64,000 nt of DNA from Pseudohalioglobus lutimaris (GCF_002866825.1 NZ_PKUS01000002.1:372001-436000); one strand, 5' to 3'; counted from the stretch's first letter, positions 41,247-51,938 are shown. Program-made: numbers and translations. The notes: a model not told the origin generated them from the sequence alone.

Positions 41247-42602
41247 CTACAGACGGGTAAAATCGTTATAAAGGGCCAGCATCATCATCCCCAGAACCAG
41301 AAACAAGCCTACCTGGAAACCCAGCGCCTGTATTTTCTCAGGTACTGGCCGGCCAGCCAATAGCTCTATGGTGTAAAAAAGCAGGTGCCCGCCATCAAGT
41401 ACCGGGATGGGCAACAAGTTGAGTACGCCAAGGCTGACACTGAGCAAAGCCAGGAAGCCTATGTATGACTCCAGACCCGACTTGGCCGAGGCGGACGCCA
41501 CTTTAGCAATGGTAATTGGGCCACTCAAGTTTTTTGGCGATATCAATCCCATCACCATCTTCTTGATGGAGTTGACGGTGAAGCCCATCAGTTCCCAGGT
41601 GCGGACCACGGCAGCGCCCGCAGCCTCGATTGGCCCACGGTTAAATTTACGCAGCATTTCTTCTGGCATCGCCGGCGGCACCACGCTGACGCCTACCCGA
41701 CCATATTCGACACCGTCCTCGTCGCTCACGGCCTCCGGAACGATATCGCCCTGCTGCGCCTGCCCATCGCGCTCAAAGCCCAGCGTAACCGTCTGTCCGG
41801 GACGGGCACGCACATGACGTACCCAGTCCATCCAGCTGGTCATCGGTTCGCCGTCAGCCGTTAAAATCCGATCGCCGGTCTGCAGACCCGCGCGCTCTGC
41901 TGGGCTGTCGGCCATCACCTGATCAACCACGGGCGGCACTGCCGGGCGGTACATCACCAGACCCAGGCCACCGAACAAATCAGGCTCCTCCTGTTCGGAA
42001 AGCCAGCGGGTGACCATCGCCTCGGATTCGTAAACCATATCCGAGCCCGGGTATTTCACTGAAAACAGAATCGAGCCAGTATCGCCAATACGGTCCAGCA
42101 GCGCGAAGCCCAGCGCCTGCCTGGTGGGCGTGTCCTTTCCGTCGACGGCCAGTATTTCCTGTCCGGCCTCCAGCCCCGCCACATCAGCAATCGAGCCCTG
42201 CTCAACTTCGCCAATCACCGGGGTATAACCGCTTTCTCCGGCCATAAACAGGAACCAGTAGGCGACAACGGCAAGAATCAGGTTGGCAAGGGGGCCAGCG
42301 ATCACCACCGCAATTCGCTGCAGTACCGGTTTGCGGTTGAATGCCTTATCGAGGTCGGCCTGCGGCACTTCGCCCTCGCGCTCATCGAGCATTTTGACGT
42401 AGCCACCCAGCGGAATTGCCGCCACGCTGTATTCCGTGCCCAGCTTATCGGTCCAGCCCGCCAATGGTTTGCCAAAGCCGATAGAAAAGCGCAACACCTT
42501 GACACCGCAGCGGCGCGCCACCCAGAAATGCCCGTATTCGTGCACCGCCACCAGAACGGCCAGGGTGCCAAGCGTAATTGCAATTGTGTACAGCGTATCC
42601 AT
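41247..42602 (-). CDS. rseP: Site-2 metalloprotease RseP
   Basis: RseP cuts the anti-sigma factor RseA inside the membrane to release sigmaE, and removes remnant signal peptides. The 451-residue protein has HEYGHFW near residue 21, two PDZ domains (about 125-195 and 215-295) and the third metal ligand in PVLDGGHLLFY. The ATG at 42602 overlaps the dxr stop by one base; a GTG one codon earlier is possible. Confidence 0.96.
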   Translation of the reverse strand: MDTLYTIAITLGTLAVLVAVHEYGHFWVARRCGVKVLRFSIGFGKPLAGWTDKLGTEYSVAAIPLGGYVKMLDEREGEVPQADLDKAFNRKPVLQRIAVVIAGPLANLILAVVAYWFLFMAGESGYTPVIGEVEQGSIADVAGLEAGQEILAVDGKDTPTRQALGFALLDRIGDTGSILFSVKYPGSDMVYESEAMVTRWLSEQEEPDLFGGLGLVMYRPAVPPVVDQVMADSPAERAGLQTGDRILTADGEPMTSWMDWVRHVRARPGQTVTLGFERDGQAQQGDIVPEAVSDEDGVEYGRVGVSVVPPAMPEEMLRKFNRGPIEAAGAAVVRTWELMGFTVNSIKKMVMGLISPKNLSGPITIAKVASASAKSGLESYIGFLALLSVSLGVLNLLPIPVLDGGHLLFYTIELLAGRPVPEKIQALGFQVGLFLVLGMMMLALYNDFTRL

Positions 42603-43813
42603 CACGCGAGACTTGCTTCCTCGGGTTTGCCGTTCATGTCCGTAAGCAGCGCTACAGCCTGCGCGCGCGCTTCTTCATCTGCCGATTCGACCACGGCAAG
42701 CGAAGTGGGTTCAACCACCGGCGTTGTTTCCAGCACTCTCTCGATCAGTACCGGGATATCGGTAAAGCGCACACGCCCCGCCAGGAATGCTTCCACGGCA
42801 ATCTCGTTCGCCGCATTGCAGATGGCCATCGCCGTGCCGCCGGTGGCGACGGCCTCGCGCGCCAGGCGCAGGCAGGGAAACAGTGATTCGTCTGGCGCAG
42901 CGAAATCCAGTCTCGCGGTTGCGACCAGGTCAAGCGGGGCCACCCCGGAAGCCAGGCGCTGTGGCCAGCCCAGCCCATAGGCAATGGGCGTACGCATGTC
43001 GGGGTTGCCCAGCTGCGCCAGTACCGAGCCGTCCAGGTATTGCACCATGGAGTGAATAATACTCTGTGGATGCACCACCACCTCGACCTGCTCCGGGCTG
43101 AGATCAAAAATCCAGCAGGCTTCGATGAATTCCAGGCCCTTGTTCATCAAGCTGGCAGAGTCCACGGATATTTTTCGACCCATCGACCAATTGGGGTGGG
43201 CGCAGGCCTGATCCGGGGTGGCCTTGTGCATCTGCTCCCTGGTCCAGGTGCGGAACGGCCCCCCGGAAGCGGTAAGTAGCACTTTACTGACACCGTCGCG
43301 TCCCGGGCGGGCCTGTGGATCCACCGGGAGGCACTGAAAGATGGCATTGTGCTCACTGTCTATGGGCAGCAAGCGGGCCCCGGAGTCGCGTACCGCCTGC
43401 ATCAGCAGGTGCCCGCCCATGACCAGAGACTCCTTGTTCGCCAGCAGCAGGGTCTTGCCCGCGTGTGCAGCTGCTAGCGTGGAGGGCAGGCCGGCAGCGC
43501 CAACAATAGCCGCCATGACACAGTCCACCTCATCATCACTGGCTACCCGGGCCAACGCCTCCTCGCCATGCAGCACCTGAACAGCAGACTCCGCCGGCAG
43601 CTTCTCCTGCAGTTTGGAGGCGCTGGACTCATCCATCATCACCGCATATTGCGGCTGAAATTGCAGGCATTGGGCCAGCATCAGTTCAACGGAGCGGTTC
43701 GCGGCGAGCGCGTAGACCGAGAAATCGGCCGGGTGCCGGGCAATTACATCCAGCGTGCTGACACCGATCGACCCGGTGGAGCCCAACACACTGACCACTC
43801 GCCTGGTGGTCAT
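42602..43813 (-). CDS. dxr: 1-deoxy-D-xylulose-5-phosphate reductoisomerase
   Basis: Dxr is the second enzyme of the MEP isoprenoid pathway and feeds the carrier made by UppS. The 403-residue protein has the NADPH loop [15 protein letters not shown], the substrate region [13 protein letters not shown] and the catalytic loop around [18 protein letters not shown] overlap with cdsA and TGATG overlap with rseP show tight coupling. Confidence 0.97.
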   Translation of the reverse strand: MTTRRVVSVLGSTGSIGVSTLDVIARHPADFSVYALAANRSVELMLAQCLQFQPQYAVMMDESSASKLQEKLPAESAVQVLHGEEALARVASDDEVDCVMAAIVGAAGLPSTLAAAHAGKTLLLANKESLVMGGHLLMQAVRDSGARLLPIDSEHNAIFQCLPVDPQARPGRDGVSKVLLTASGGPFRTWTREQMHKATPDQACAHPNWSMGRKISVDSASLMNKGLEFIEACWIFDLSPEQVEVVVHPQSIIHSMVQYLDGSVLAQLGNPDMRTPIAYGLGWPQRLASGVAPLDLVATARLDFAAPDESLFPCLRLAREAVATGGTAMAICNAANEIAVEAFLAGRVRFTDIPVLIERVLETTPVVEPTSLAVVESADEEARAQAVALLTDMNGKPEEASLA

Positions 43814-44649
43814 GACCAGCCTGCCAGCAACAGGCCCAGTGCAAACACCGGCGCTGCGCCGCTGAGGCTATCCAGGCGGTCCAGCACACCACCGTGGCCG
43901 GGCAGCAGACTGCCGCTGTCCTTGGTACCACTTTCCCGCTTGACCATACTCACCGTAAGGTCGCCAACAACAGAAGCCATGCTGGTTGCCAGCACGACCG
44001 CGAGCACCGCGGGCAGGGAAATGTGCGCTCCGCGAACCGGCAGCATGTACCACAACAAAACACCGATCACAGCGACCGAGAGGGCTCCACCCCAGAATCC
44101 TTCCCAGGTCTTGGCCGGGCTCACTGCAGGCGCCATCTTGTGTTTGCCGAGGTTTTTGCCGGCAAAGTATGCGCCAACATCCGCGGCGGCCACCACCAGC
44201 ACCATGATAACCATCAATGCCCCGCCCCGCGGGTAGCTGAGCAGGTAGATTGCAGCGGTCCAGGCCGGGGCCAGAATCAGCAGGCCCATCAGGCTGCGCA
44301 TGATGCGATTACTCCACATCGCAGCGCTGCCCGGATAGCTCTTTACCCAGAGCAGGGCGAATGACCACCATAAACAAGCCAGCCCCAATACCGGCTGCAC
44401 ACGCTCCCGTGTAGGTTGCGCATCCAGCTGACAATAAAAGAACAGCAGGATCAACAAACCCATCAAGACCAGTACGAAGAGGCCCCGGGCGATGGGTGAT
44501 TCCCAGCCAGCCATCCGCGACCATTCCCAGCCGCCCGCCAGCACCAGCGCCCCAAACAACACCGCCAGTGCCGTCGTCGGCAGGAATAAAATTGCCGCCA
44601 GGAAGAGCCCGGCCATGACCAGGGCGGTGATAATGCGCTGCCTAAGCAT
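43810..44649 (-). CDS. cdsA: Phosphatidate cytidylyltransferase CdsA
   Basis: CdsA makes CDP-diacylglycerol for phospholipid synthesis. The ATG at 44649, with a GGGGGAG site six bases upstream, gives 279 residues with about seven or eight transmembrane helices and the C-terminal signature [19 protein letters not shown]...DRLD. A 113-residue extension in frame lies inside uppS and is an artefact. It overlaps uppS by eight bases. Confidence 0.96.
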   Translation of the reverse strand: MLRQRIITALVMAGLFLAAILFLPTTALAVLFGALVLAGGWEWSRMAGWESPIARGLFVLVLMGLLILLFFYCQLDAQPTRERVQPVLGLACLWWSFALLWVKSYPGSAAMWSNRIMRSLMGLLILAPAWTAAIYLLSYPRGGALMVIMVLVVAAADVGAYFAGKNLGKHKMAPAVSPAKTWEGFWGGALSVAVIGVLLWYMLPVRGAHISLPAVLAVVLATSMASVVGDLTVSMVKRESGTKDSGSLLPGHGGVLDRLDSLSGAAPVFALGLLLAGWS

Positions 44650-45424
44650 CGAGCTCTCCCCCGGACAACAGCCCCCCGGACTCCCGCAGGCCAAAGCGGC
44701 GCTCGCGGCGACTGTAATCAGCCAGGGCACGAGCAAACTCCAGTTCACCGAAGTCAGGCCAGAGAGTATTGGTAAAATAGAGCTCACTGTAGGCAAAGTG
44801 CCAGAGCAGGAAGTTCGAAATCCGGGCATCGCCACCGGTGCGAATACACAGGTCGGGACGCGGCAGATCGCTGATGGATACGTGCTGATCCAGGAGATCC
44901 TCATCGATATCCTCCACCGCAATCTCTCCGGACAGGGCCTGCTGGGCCAGTTGCCTGGCGGCCCGTGCGATGTCCCACTGACCACCATAATCTACGGCGA
45001 TAACCAGCGTTGCCGCGCTGTTTCCGGCGGTCAATAGCTCAGACTGGTGCATCAGGCGCTGCAGGCGCGGGCTGAAGCGACCGCGCTCACCAATAAACCG
45101 CAGGCAAATGTTGTCGTCGTGCAAAGCGCGCACTTCACTGCGCAGATAGCGGGACAAGAGCGCCAGTAAAGCACGCACCTCTGGCAATGGCCGCCCCCAG
45201 TTTTCACTGCTGAAGGCAAAGACGGTGAGCACCTCAACCCCATGGTTGCGACACGCGCGCAGCACATTGCGAACGCCCTCTACGCCAGCGCGGTGCCCGG
45301 CAGGACCGGGCAGGCCTTGTCGCTTGGCCCAGCGATTATTGCCATCCATGATGATGGCGACATGGCGGGGAATATGCGGCGGGCCGGGATCTGTTTCGCC
45401 TGTCGAGGCGCTATGACCGGACAT
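44642..45424 (-). CDS. uppS: Undecaprenyl diphosphate synthase UppS
   Basis: UppS (cis-prenyltransferase) makes the C55 lipid carrier used by MraY, MurG and surface-glycan pathways. The 260 residues include HVAIIMDGNNRWAKRQG near the N-terminus, TVFAFSSENWGRP and the C-terminal RTGGDARISNFLLWHFAYSE. It lies 30 bases after frr. Confidence 0.97.
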   Translation of the reverse strand: MSGHSASTGETDPGPPHIPRHVAIIMDGNNRWAKRQGLPGPAGHRAGVEGVRNVLRACRNHGVEVLTVFAFSSENWGRPLPEVRALLALLSRYLRSEVRALHDDNICLRFIGERGRFSPRLQRLMHQSELLTAGNSAATLVIAVDYGGQWDIARAARQLAQQALSGEIAVEDIDEDLLDQHVSISDLPRPDLCIRTGGDARISNFLLWHFAYSELYFTNTLWPDFGELEFARALADYSRRERRFGLRESGGLLSGGELDA

Positions 45425-45454
45425 GTATATGATTGGCTCCAGGGTCGAGCGACC

Positions 45455-46012
45455 CTAGATCTCCATCAGGTCGGCTTCTTTTTCAGCCAACAGCTTTTCG
45501 ACTTTGGCGATAAAGGCATCGGTCAACTTCTGGATGTCTTCCTGTCCGCGACGCTCATCGTCTTCGCCGATTTCCTTATCTTTCTCCAGCTCCTTGAGCA
45601 TGGCATTGGCATCGCGACGGGCGTTACGCACTGACACCCGCGCAGACTCGGCCTCAGCGCGTGCCTGGCGAATATAGCCCTTGCGGGTCTCTTCCGTGAG
45701 CATTGGCATGGGAATGCGAATCACCTCACCGGCTGTCGCCGGATTCAGACCCAGGTCGGATTTCATTATCGCTTTTTCTATGGCGGGAATCATGCTCTTG
45801 TCCCAGGCAACCAGGGACAGGGTGCGGGCATCTTCCACGTTGATGTTCGCCATCTGGTTCAGCGGCGTGTCCGCTCCGTAATAATCGACCCTGAGGCCGT
45901 CAAGCAAACTCGGATGAGCGCGCCCGGTGCGAATTTTGTTGAAGTTATGACCCAGCGCCTCAAGGCTTTTTTCCATGCGCTCGCTGGCTTCGTTCTTTAT
46001 ATCGTTGATCAC
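45455..46012 (-). CDS. frr: Ribosome recycling factor
   Basis: RRF, with EF-G, splits ribosomes after termination. The 185-residue length is exact for the family, with the N-terminal helix [20 protein letters not shown] and the C-terminal helix ending in [14 protein letters not shown]. The start is GTG at 46012, nine bases after GGAGG. It lies 28 bases after pyrH. Confidence 0.97.
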   Translation of the reverse strand: MINDIKNEASERMEKSLEALGHNFNKIRTGRAHPSLLDGLRVDYYGADTPLNQMANINVEDARTLSLVAWDKSMIPAIEKAIMKSDLGLNPATAGEVIRIPMPMLTEETRKGYIRQARAEAESARVSVRNARRDANAMLKELEKDKEIGEDDERRGQEDIQKLTDAFIAKVEKLLAEKEADLMEI

Positions 46013-46040
46013 TTGCTCGTTCCTCCGGTGGGCCTGCGCG

Positions 46041-46766
46041 TCACTCGATCAAAGTGCCGTCGTTACCGCCGCGCACAATTTTGAGCAGCGCGCCCTGTTT
46101 TTCCATTTCAAATACCCGCACCGGCATATTGTGATCGCGGCACAGGCAAATTGCGGTGAGATCCATCACTTCCAGCTTCTTATCCAGCACCTCGTCATAG
46201 GTGAGGCGCTCATATCTGACAGCATCCGCCACTTTCATGGGGTCTGCTGAGTAGACACCGTCGACCTTGGTGGCTTTCAACACCAGTTCGGCCTCTACCT
46301 CTATTCCGCGCAGGCAGGCTGCAGAATCTGTTGTGAAGAACGGGTTGCCGGTACCCGCCGCAAAAATCACTACATCACCATTGCTGAGGGAGCGGATGGC
46401 ATTGCGACGGTCATAGTGATCGACAACGCCACTCATGGGGATAGAGGACATGACCCGTGTTGCGATATTCGACCGCTCCAGCGCATCGCGCAAGGCCAGG
46501 GCATTCATGACCGTTGCCAGCATGCCCATATGATCACCGGTCACCCGGTCCAGCCCCGCCGACTGCAGGGCAGCGCCACGAAACAGGTTTCCACCGCCAA
46601 CCACCAGTCCAACCTGAACTCCGATACCAACGAGTTGGCCTATCTCCAGCGCCATCTGGTCCAGAATTCTGGGGTCTATACCGAAGCTTTCGCTACCGCT
46701 TAGCGCCTCTCCACTGAGTTTCAACAGTATGCGCTTGTACTTCTTGTCAGCCGTCGCCTGTGGCAT
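46041..46766 (-). CDS. pyrH: UMP kinase PyrH
   Basis: PyrH is the hexameric bacterial UMP kinase. The 241-residue protein has [26 protein letters not shown] and the acceptor region [15 protein letters not shown]. It heads the pyrH-frr-uppS-cdsA-dxr-rseP-bamA-skp-lpx run. The upstream rpsB-tsf pair normally found in gammaproteobacteria is missing; instead the terminator of an unrelated gene ends about 110 bases upstream. A TAATAT box near 46795-46800 with a GC-rich discriminator may be its -10, without a good -35. Confidence 0.96.
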   Translation of the reverse strand: MPQATADKKYKRILLKLSGEALSGSESFGIDPRILDQMALEIGQLVGIGVQVGLVVGGGNLFRGAALQSAGLDRVTGDHMGMLATVMNALALRDALERSNIATRVMSSIPMSGVVDHYDRRNAIRSLSNGDVVIFAAGTGNPFFTTDSAACLRGIEVEAELVLKATKVDGVYSADPMKVADAVRYERLTYDEVLDKKLEVMDLTAICLCRDHNMPVRVFEMEKQGALLKIVRGGNDGTLIE

Positions 46767-46873
46767 AGAAAACCTCTCTTGAACTGCGCCCGTATATTAC
46801 AGGACAAAGGCCCTGCACCCCAGCGGGAATTTGGCGGAATTGGCAGCGCAAAAACAGCTGCCTGCAATCACAC

Positions 46874-46918
46874 AAAAACCCCGTACAGAGAAGGTCTTAC
46901 TTCTCCGCCACGGGGTTT
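46874..46918 (-). terminator. Bipartite intrinsic terminator
   Basis: AAACCCCGT (46876-46884) pairs with ACGGGGTTT (46910-46918), and inside it GAGAAG (46888-46893) pairs with CTTCTC (46900-46905). The minus-strand transcript continues GGGGUUUUUG. It terminates the membrane-protein gene just upstream and separates it from pyrH. Confidence 0.75.
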
Positions 46919-46937
46919 ATCAGGAGCGGACGGTATC

Positions 46938-47564
46938 CTAGAGAAACGCCAGCAGCGCCCAGATGACCGCGGTCAGACCAAGACTGCAGTGGATAACACC
47001 CTTTACACTGGTCATCGGACCGGTCTTGCCAAATATTGCATTCGCCTCAAGTAGCAGTATCAACACGACGCAGGCTATCAGACCCGTCGCACTTGCCTCC
47101 ATCGGCAGGTGCTTGGAAGCGAGCATACCGAACAGCATTGGGCCAGAGAACAGGGTATTAGTGCGGGAGGCCAGGCCGGCCTTGGCCGCCGATGCGGGGC
47201 CGTCTCCCTCTTTGAGCCCTATCACCACTTGCTGGTTAGGCCAGATAATCACCCATACGTTGAGGAACATCAGGATGCCGGCCAAAGCACCAACCCAAAT
47301 CGCCGCTGAGCCAACAAAGCTGTAAGCCGCGCCGACAAAGTGCAACAGAACCAGACCCGTGAGGAAGGTAAACATCGCCCCCCAGCGGAACCACCAAAGA
47401 GCCCGTGGCGCCAGTTTTTTTACTGCGTCCGCCTTGGCATCCGCTTCAGCTTCCTTAAAGTATTCGGTCTGCACAAAGTTGAAATAGTAGAGCATTCCTA
47501 TCCACACCAACCCGAACAGTACGTGCGCCCAACGGAAAACGAACTCGAGAATCAGACTACTCAT
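46938..47564 (-). CDS. Stand-alone urate-oxidase-N-terminal (PuuD-type) membrane protein
   Basis: The 208-residue integral membrane protein has about five hydrophobic helices. FRWAHVLFGLVWIGMLYYF, ALWWFRWGAMFTFLTG and AGLASRTNTLFSGP match conserved stretches of the membrane part of urate hydroxylase PuuD (Urate_ox_N family). The cytochrome c domain that PuuD carries at its C-terminus is absent. Conserved His and Trp residues could bind haem. No purine-catabolism genes are nearby, so a urate role is unproven. It is divergent from sodB. Confidence 0.75.
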   Translation of the reverse strand: MSSLILEFVFRWAHVLFGLVWIGMLYYFNFVQTEYFKEAEADAKADAVKKLAPRALWWFRWGAMFTFLTGLVLLHFVGAAYSFVGSAAIWVGALAGILMFLNVWVIIWPNQQVVIGLKEGDGPASAAKAGLASRTNTLFSGPMLFGMLASKHLPMEASATGLIACVVLILLLEANAIFGKTGPMTSVKGVIHCSLGLTAVIWALLAFL

Positions 47565-47712
47565 ATGCTTACACCCTGGTTATATTTTGTTGTTAATCCC
47601 GAGTTATTATACACTTTCCACCGCGGCCTTAAACGATGCCGTCCCGCAGCCCGGCTATCCTGCCGCGTTGATACGTTATCCACTCGATTATTCCAATGTG
47701 AGGAACTTGCTC

Positions 47713-48294
47713 ATGGCTTTTGAATTGCCCCCACTGCCCTACTCCCAGGACGCCCTGGAGCCACACATCTCTGCCGAAACCCTTGAGTTCCACTACGGCA
47801 AACACCACAAAACCTATGTGGACAAGCTTAACGGACTGGCCGAGGGCACAGACCTGGCGAAGAAGAGCCTGGAAGAGGTGGTCAAGGACTCTGAGGGCGG
47901 CGTGTTCAACAATGCGGCGCAGATCTGGAATCATTCATTCTACTGGAACTGCTTGAGCCCCAATGGCGGCGGCGCTGCAACTGGCGCTGTGGCTGAGGCT
48001 ATCGATGCCGCCTTCGGCTCTTTCGATGCGTTCAAAAAAGCGTTCACCGACAGCGCGGTCAACAACTTTGGCTCATCCTGGACCTGGCTGGTAAAAAACG
48101 CAGACGGCTCGGTAGCCATTGTCAATACGTCCAATGCCGGGACACCACTTACCGATAGCAGTGTCACCCCCCTGCTGACCGTTGATCTGTGGGAGCACGC
48201 CTACTATATCGACTATCGCAATGCCCGCCCCAAGTACATGGAGGCGTTCTGGGCACTGGTGAACTGGGCGTTCGTCAACGAAAACTTCGCTTGA
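47713..48294 (+). CDS. sodB: Iron superoxide dismutase SodB
   Basis: SodB converts superoxide to hydrogen peroxide and oxygen in the cytoplasm. The ATG at 47713 (GAGG nine bases upstream) gives 193 residues starting MAFELPPLPY, the usual FeSOD start; upstream in-frame codons are not used. Metal ligands are His27, His74, Asp158 and His162. Gln70 in NAAQIWNH favours iron over manganese. Confidence 0.96.
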   Translation: MAFELPPLPYSQDALEPHISAETLEFHYGKHHKTYVDKLNGLAEGTDLAKKSLEEVVKDSEGGVFNNAAQIWNHSFYWNCLSPNGGGAATGAVAEAIDAAFGSFDAFKKAFTDSAVNNFGSSWTWLVKNADGSVAIVNTSNAGTPLTDSSVTPLLTVDLWEHAYYIDYRNARPKYMEAFWALVNWAFVNENFA

Positions 48295-48314
48295 TAGCGA
48301 GCGCCCAATACCAG

Positions 48315-48349
48315 GGCCGCGCATCCATCGGGTGCGCGGCCTTGCTTCT
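48315..48349 (+). terminator. Intrinsic terminator of sodB
   Basis: GGCCGCGCA (48315-48323) pairs with TGCGCGGCC (48333-48341), with a nine-base loop, followed by the U-rich TTGCTTCTT, 20 bases after the sodB stop. Confidence 0.75.
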
Positions 48350-48388
48350 TGGTACTGCACGGATACCTGACGGCAGGAAGCAGCGGCC

Positions 48389-49084
48389 CTAGAGCCCTCC
48401 ACCCGCAGCCGCGTCCATCACCATGGCCTCATCCAGGGCCTTTAACAGCGGCGCGCGTACGCGCGCTTTCGTCTGTTTGTGAGCGGTCATGTCCAGGCCC
48501 GAAAGCTGCTCGGCCATCGCAATGGATCGACTCATGAGTTGATCGACATCCACGGCCTCATCAAGATATCCCGCCGCAACAGCCCCGTCGGCGTCATAAA
48601 TCTGCGCGCAACTCACCGACAGCTCGAAATGCGCCGGGTCCAGCCTCGCCCGCGCAATTTCCACCCCGAAGCAGGGCATGGTCATGCCGATCGCCACCTC
48701 ATTGAGCCCCAGCTTGTAGCTACCTGCCGTGCCTATGCGGTAATCGGCAGTCATCAGCAGAATGGCCCCCATCGCCAGCGCATGGCCGGTGACTGCCATT
48801 ACCACAGGCGCTGGAAACTCCAGGAAGCGCCTGGCCAGTTCAGCGCCACTACTCACCAGTTCCATCAGCTTGTCACCGCCCTGCCCCATTACCGACAAGT
48901 CAAAGCCTGCGGAGAATTTGCCTGGACGCCCGGTGATAATAACCACCTTCCCGGTTGCTTCAGCCTGGTCCAGAGCCGCATGAAGCTGCTCCAGCAACGC
49001 AAAAGAGATGGCATTGACTTTGCCATCGTCCAGGGTGATCAGGGAGTACTTTTCTTCTTCGTTGAACGTGACGATTGGTGACAC
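48389..49084 (-). CDS. Crotonase (enoyl-CoA hydratase/isomerase) family protein
   Basis: The 231-residue protein is short for the family. The first oxyanion-hole segment GKFSAGFDLSVMG and the second, GHALAMGAILLMTADYRIG, are recognisable. One catalytic Glu position is retained (GLNEVAIGM), but the other, normally in a GGGCELA-like stretch, is replaced by AMGAILL. This makes classic hydration less certain; isomerase, hydrolase or another acyl-CoA reaction is possible. The start is GTG at 49084, six bases after GGAGG. It lies downstream of the groEL terminator. Confidence 0.85.
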   Translation of the reverse strand: MSPIVTFNEEEKYSLITLDDGKVNAISFALLEQLHAALDQAEATGKVVIITGRPGKFSAGFDLSVMGQGGDKLMELVSSGAELARRFLEFPAPVVMAVTGHALAMGAILLMTADYRIGTAGSYKLGLNEVAIGMTMPCFGVEIARARLDPAHFELSVSCAQIYDADGAVAAGYLDEAVDVDQLMSRSIAMAEQLSGLDMTAHKQTKARVRAPLLKALDEAMVMDAAAGGGL

Positions 49085-49251
49085 GGAGGCCCTCCGGAGA
49101 AACGGCTAAAAAGGGCGAGTAACTTAGACGATGTGGCCGATAAAGGCCAGCCCGTGCATCTCTATGATAGCCCACAGCATTGGGGCACTGGCAAAGCTTG
49201 CGGCGAGAAAACCGGACAGAGGGCGGGCCACAACCGAACATGCCCGCCAGA

Positions 49252-49288
49252 AAAACAAAAAAAAGCCCGGCTCGAAGGCCGGGCTTTT
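49252..49288 (-). terminator. Intrinsic terminator of groESL
   Basis: AAAAGCCCGGC (49261-49271) pairs perfectly with GCCGGGCTTTT (49278-49288) around a six-base loop. On the minus strand it is followed by a long U-rich tail. It lies 20 bases after the groEL stop. Confidence 0.92.
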
Positions 49289-49308
49289 GAGTTGGTAGCG
49301 GACAGGGC

Positions 49309-50955
<1,647 letters not shown>

Positions 50956-51011
50956 CTAAATCCTTCAATCTAAAGTTCTTGTCTGTGAAAAGCGGGAAAT
51001 CTGCTCTGTCT

Positions 51012-51302
51012 TTACTCGACAATCGCAAAAATCTCGCTCTCGCCCATGATGATCAGTTCTTCACCATCCATTTCGATGGTGTTGCTGCCTGCGTATTGGC
51101 CGAAGACAACGGTATCGCCTACTTTCACGGCGAGCGCGCGCAGTTCCCCGTTATCCAGGATCTTGCCCTCACCTACAGCGACGACTTCACCCTGGTTGGG
51201 TTTCTCTTTGGCGGAACCGGGCAGGAGGATACCGCCGGCGGTGGTTTCTTCTTCAGCGTTGCGACGAACGACCACGCGGTCGTACAGCGGACGGATGCTC
51301 AT
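51012..51302 (-). CDS. groES: 10 kDa co-chaperonin GroES
   Basis: GroES caps the GroEL ring. The 96-residue protein has the family start [14 protein letters not shown], the mobile loop [17 protein letters not shown] and the [12 protein letters not shown] end. A CIRCE element, a sigma32 promoter and a sigma70 promoter lie upstream, with a short hairpin in the leader. AGGAG precedes the ATG. Confidence 0.98.
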   Translation of the reverse strand: MSIRPLYDRVVVRRNAEEETTAGGILLPGSAKEKPNQGEVVAVGEGKILDNGELRALAVKVGDTVVFGQYAGSNTIEMDGEELIIMGESEIFAIVE

Positions 51303-51337
51303 TTCTCTAAATCTCCTAGTAACTGTGTTATGAGAAG

Positions 51338-51351
51338 CCCCGAACGCGGGG
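51338..51351 (-). other. Hairpin in the groES 5' leader
   Basis: CCCCG (51338-51342) pairs with CGGGG (51347-51351) around a four-base loop. It would begin about five bases after the predicted sigma32 start, so it may protect the 5' end of the heat-shock transcript. The role is inferred. Confidence 0.45.
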
Positions 51352-51363
51352 TTGTTCTGCTCT

Positions 51364-51389
51364 ATGGGGGCGTGATTTGGCTTTTCAAG
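51364..51389 (-). promoter_or_regulatory. Sigma32 (RpoH) heat-shock promoter of groESL
   Basis: On the minus strand CTTGAAA (51389-51383) and CCCCAT (51369-51364) are 13 bases apart, a close match to the RpoH consensus. The predicted start lies near 51356, 54 bases before the groES ATG. Confidence 0.8.
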
Positions 51390-51395
51390 GCTTGA

Positions 51396-51422
51396 TTAGC
51401 ACTCTTTTCAAGAGAGTGCTAA
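51396..51422. promoter_or_regulatory. CIRCE operator (HrcA binding site)
   Basis: TTAGCACTC-N9-GAGTGCTAA at 51396-51422 is a perfect match to the CIRCE inverted repeat bound by the repressor HrcA. Its upstream edge overlaps the -10 box of the sigma70 promoter. Confidence 0.95.
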
Positions 51423-51449
51423 TTCTAGTGCTGGCTGCGCTGCAGTCAA
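51422..51449 (-). promoter_or_regulatory. Sigma70 promoter of groESL overlapping CIRCE
   Basis: On the minus strand TTGACT (51449-51444) and TAGAAT (51427-51422) are 16 bases apart. The predicted start falls inside CIRCE, the usual geometry for HrcA repression of a vegetative groESL promoter. Confidence 0.7.
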
Positions 51450-51512
51450 GGCTGGGAGCCGACTGCCAACAAGGCCCGAAGCGACCGGGAAATAGCCATA
51501 CATATCAGTGGG

Positions 51513-51938
51513 TTAGTTGCGATCCTGCTCATTCACGCGAGTATATTGCCCCTCAATGGTGGTCTCACTATGAACATCTCGTTGCGCAACGTAGGGTTCA
51601 ACCTGCGACCCACCAAGCAGCGCGGCCACACGCCGACGTAGCGGCCCGATCATGACCACCAGGGCGGCGGCATCGGAGATCATCCCCGGAAACATCAGCA
51701 ACATGCCGGCCAGCCCCATCGCCATATCATCTACCAGCAACTGTGAGCCTAACACTCTGCCCTGCTGCACATCACGCAGGCGCTCGAACATGTGCATGCC
51801 CTGTCGGCGCAGCACGACCATGCCCAGTACCAGGGTGACAAAAACGTAGAAGATGGCAGTGAGCGCACTGGTATTGATCCCGAGCTGGATCAACGTGAAC
51901 AGTTCCAGCCAGGGCAGAAGCAACACAATAAATCGCAT
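51513..51938 (-). CDS. fxsA: FxsA family cytoplasmic-membrane protein
   Basis: The 141-residue membrane protein has four hydrophobic segments (about 3-20, 25-43, 70-85 and 88-98) and a polar tail. In E. coli FxsA overexpression relieves phage T7 exclusion by the F plasmid; the normal role is unknown. Linkage to groESL is conserved. The ATG at 51938 lies directly after the U tract of a hairpin that contains its ribosome binding site GGGAGAG. Confidence 0.9.
   Translation of the reverse strand: MRFIVLLLPWLELFTLIQLGINTSALTAIFYVFVTLVLGMVVLRRQGMHMFERLRDVQQGRVLGSQLLVDDMAMGLAGMLLMFPGMISDAAALVVMIGPLRRRVAALLGGSQVEPYVAQRDVHSETTIEGQYTRVNEQDRN

Noticed and set aside
44650-44988. N-terminal extension of cdsA inside uppS
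   Set aside because: No hydrophobic CdsA-like sequence; the ATG at 44649 has a strong GGGGGAG site and fits the family start.
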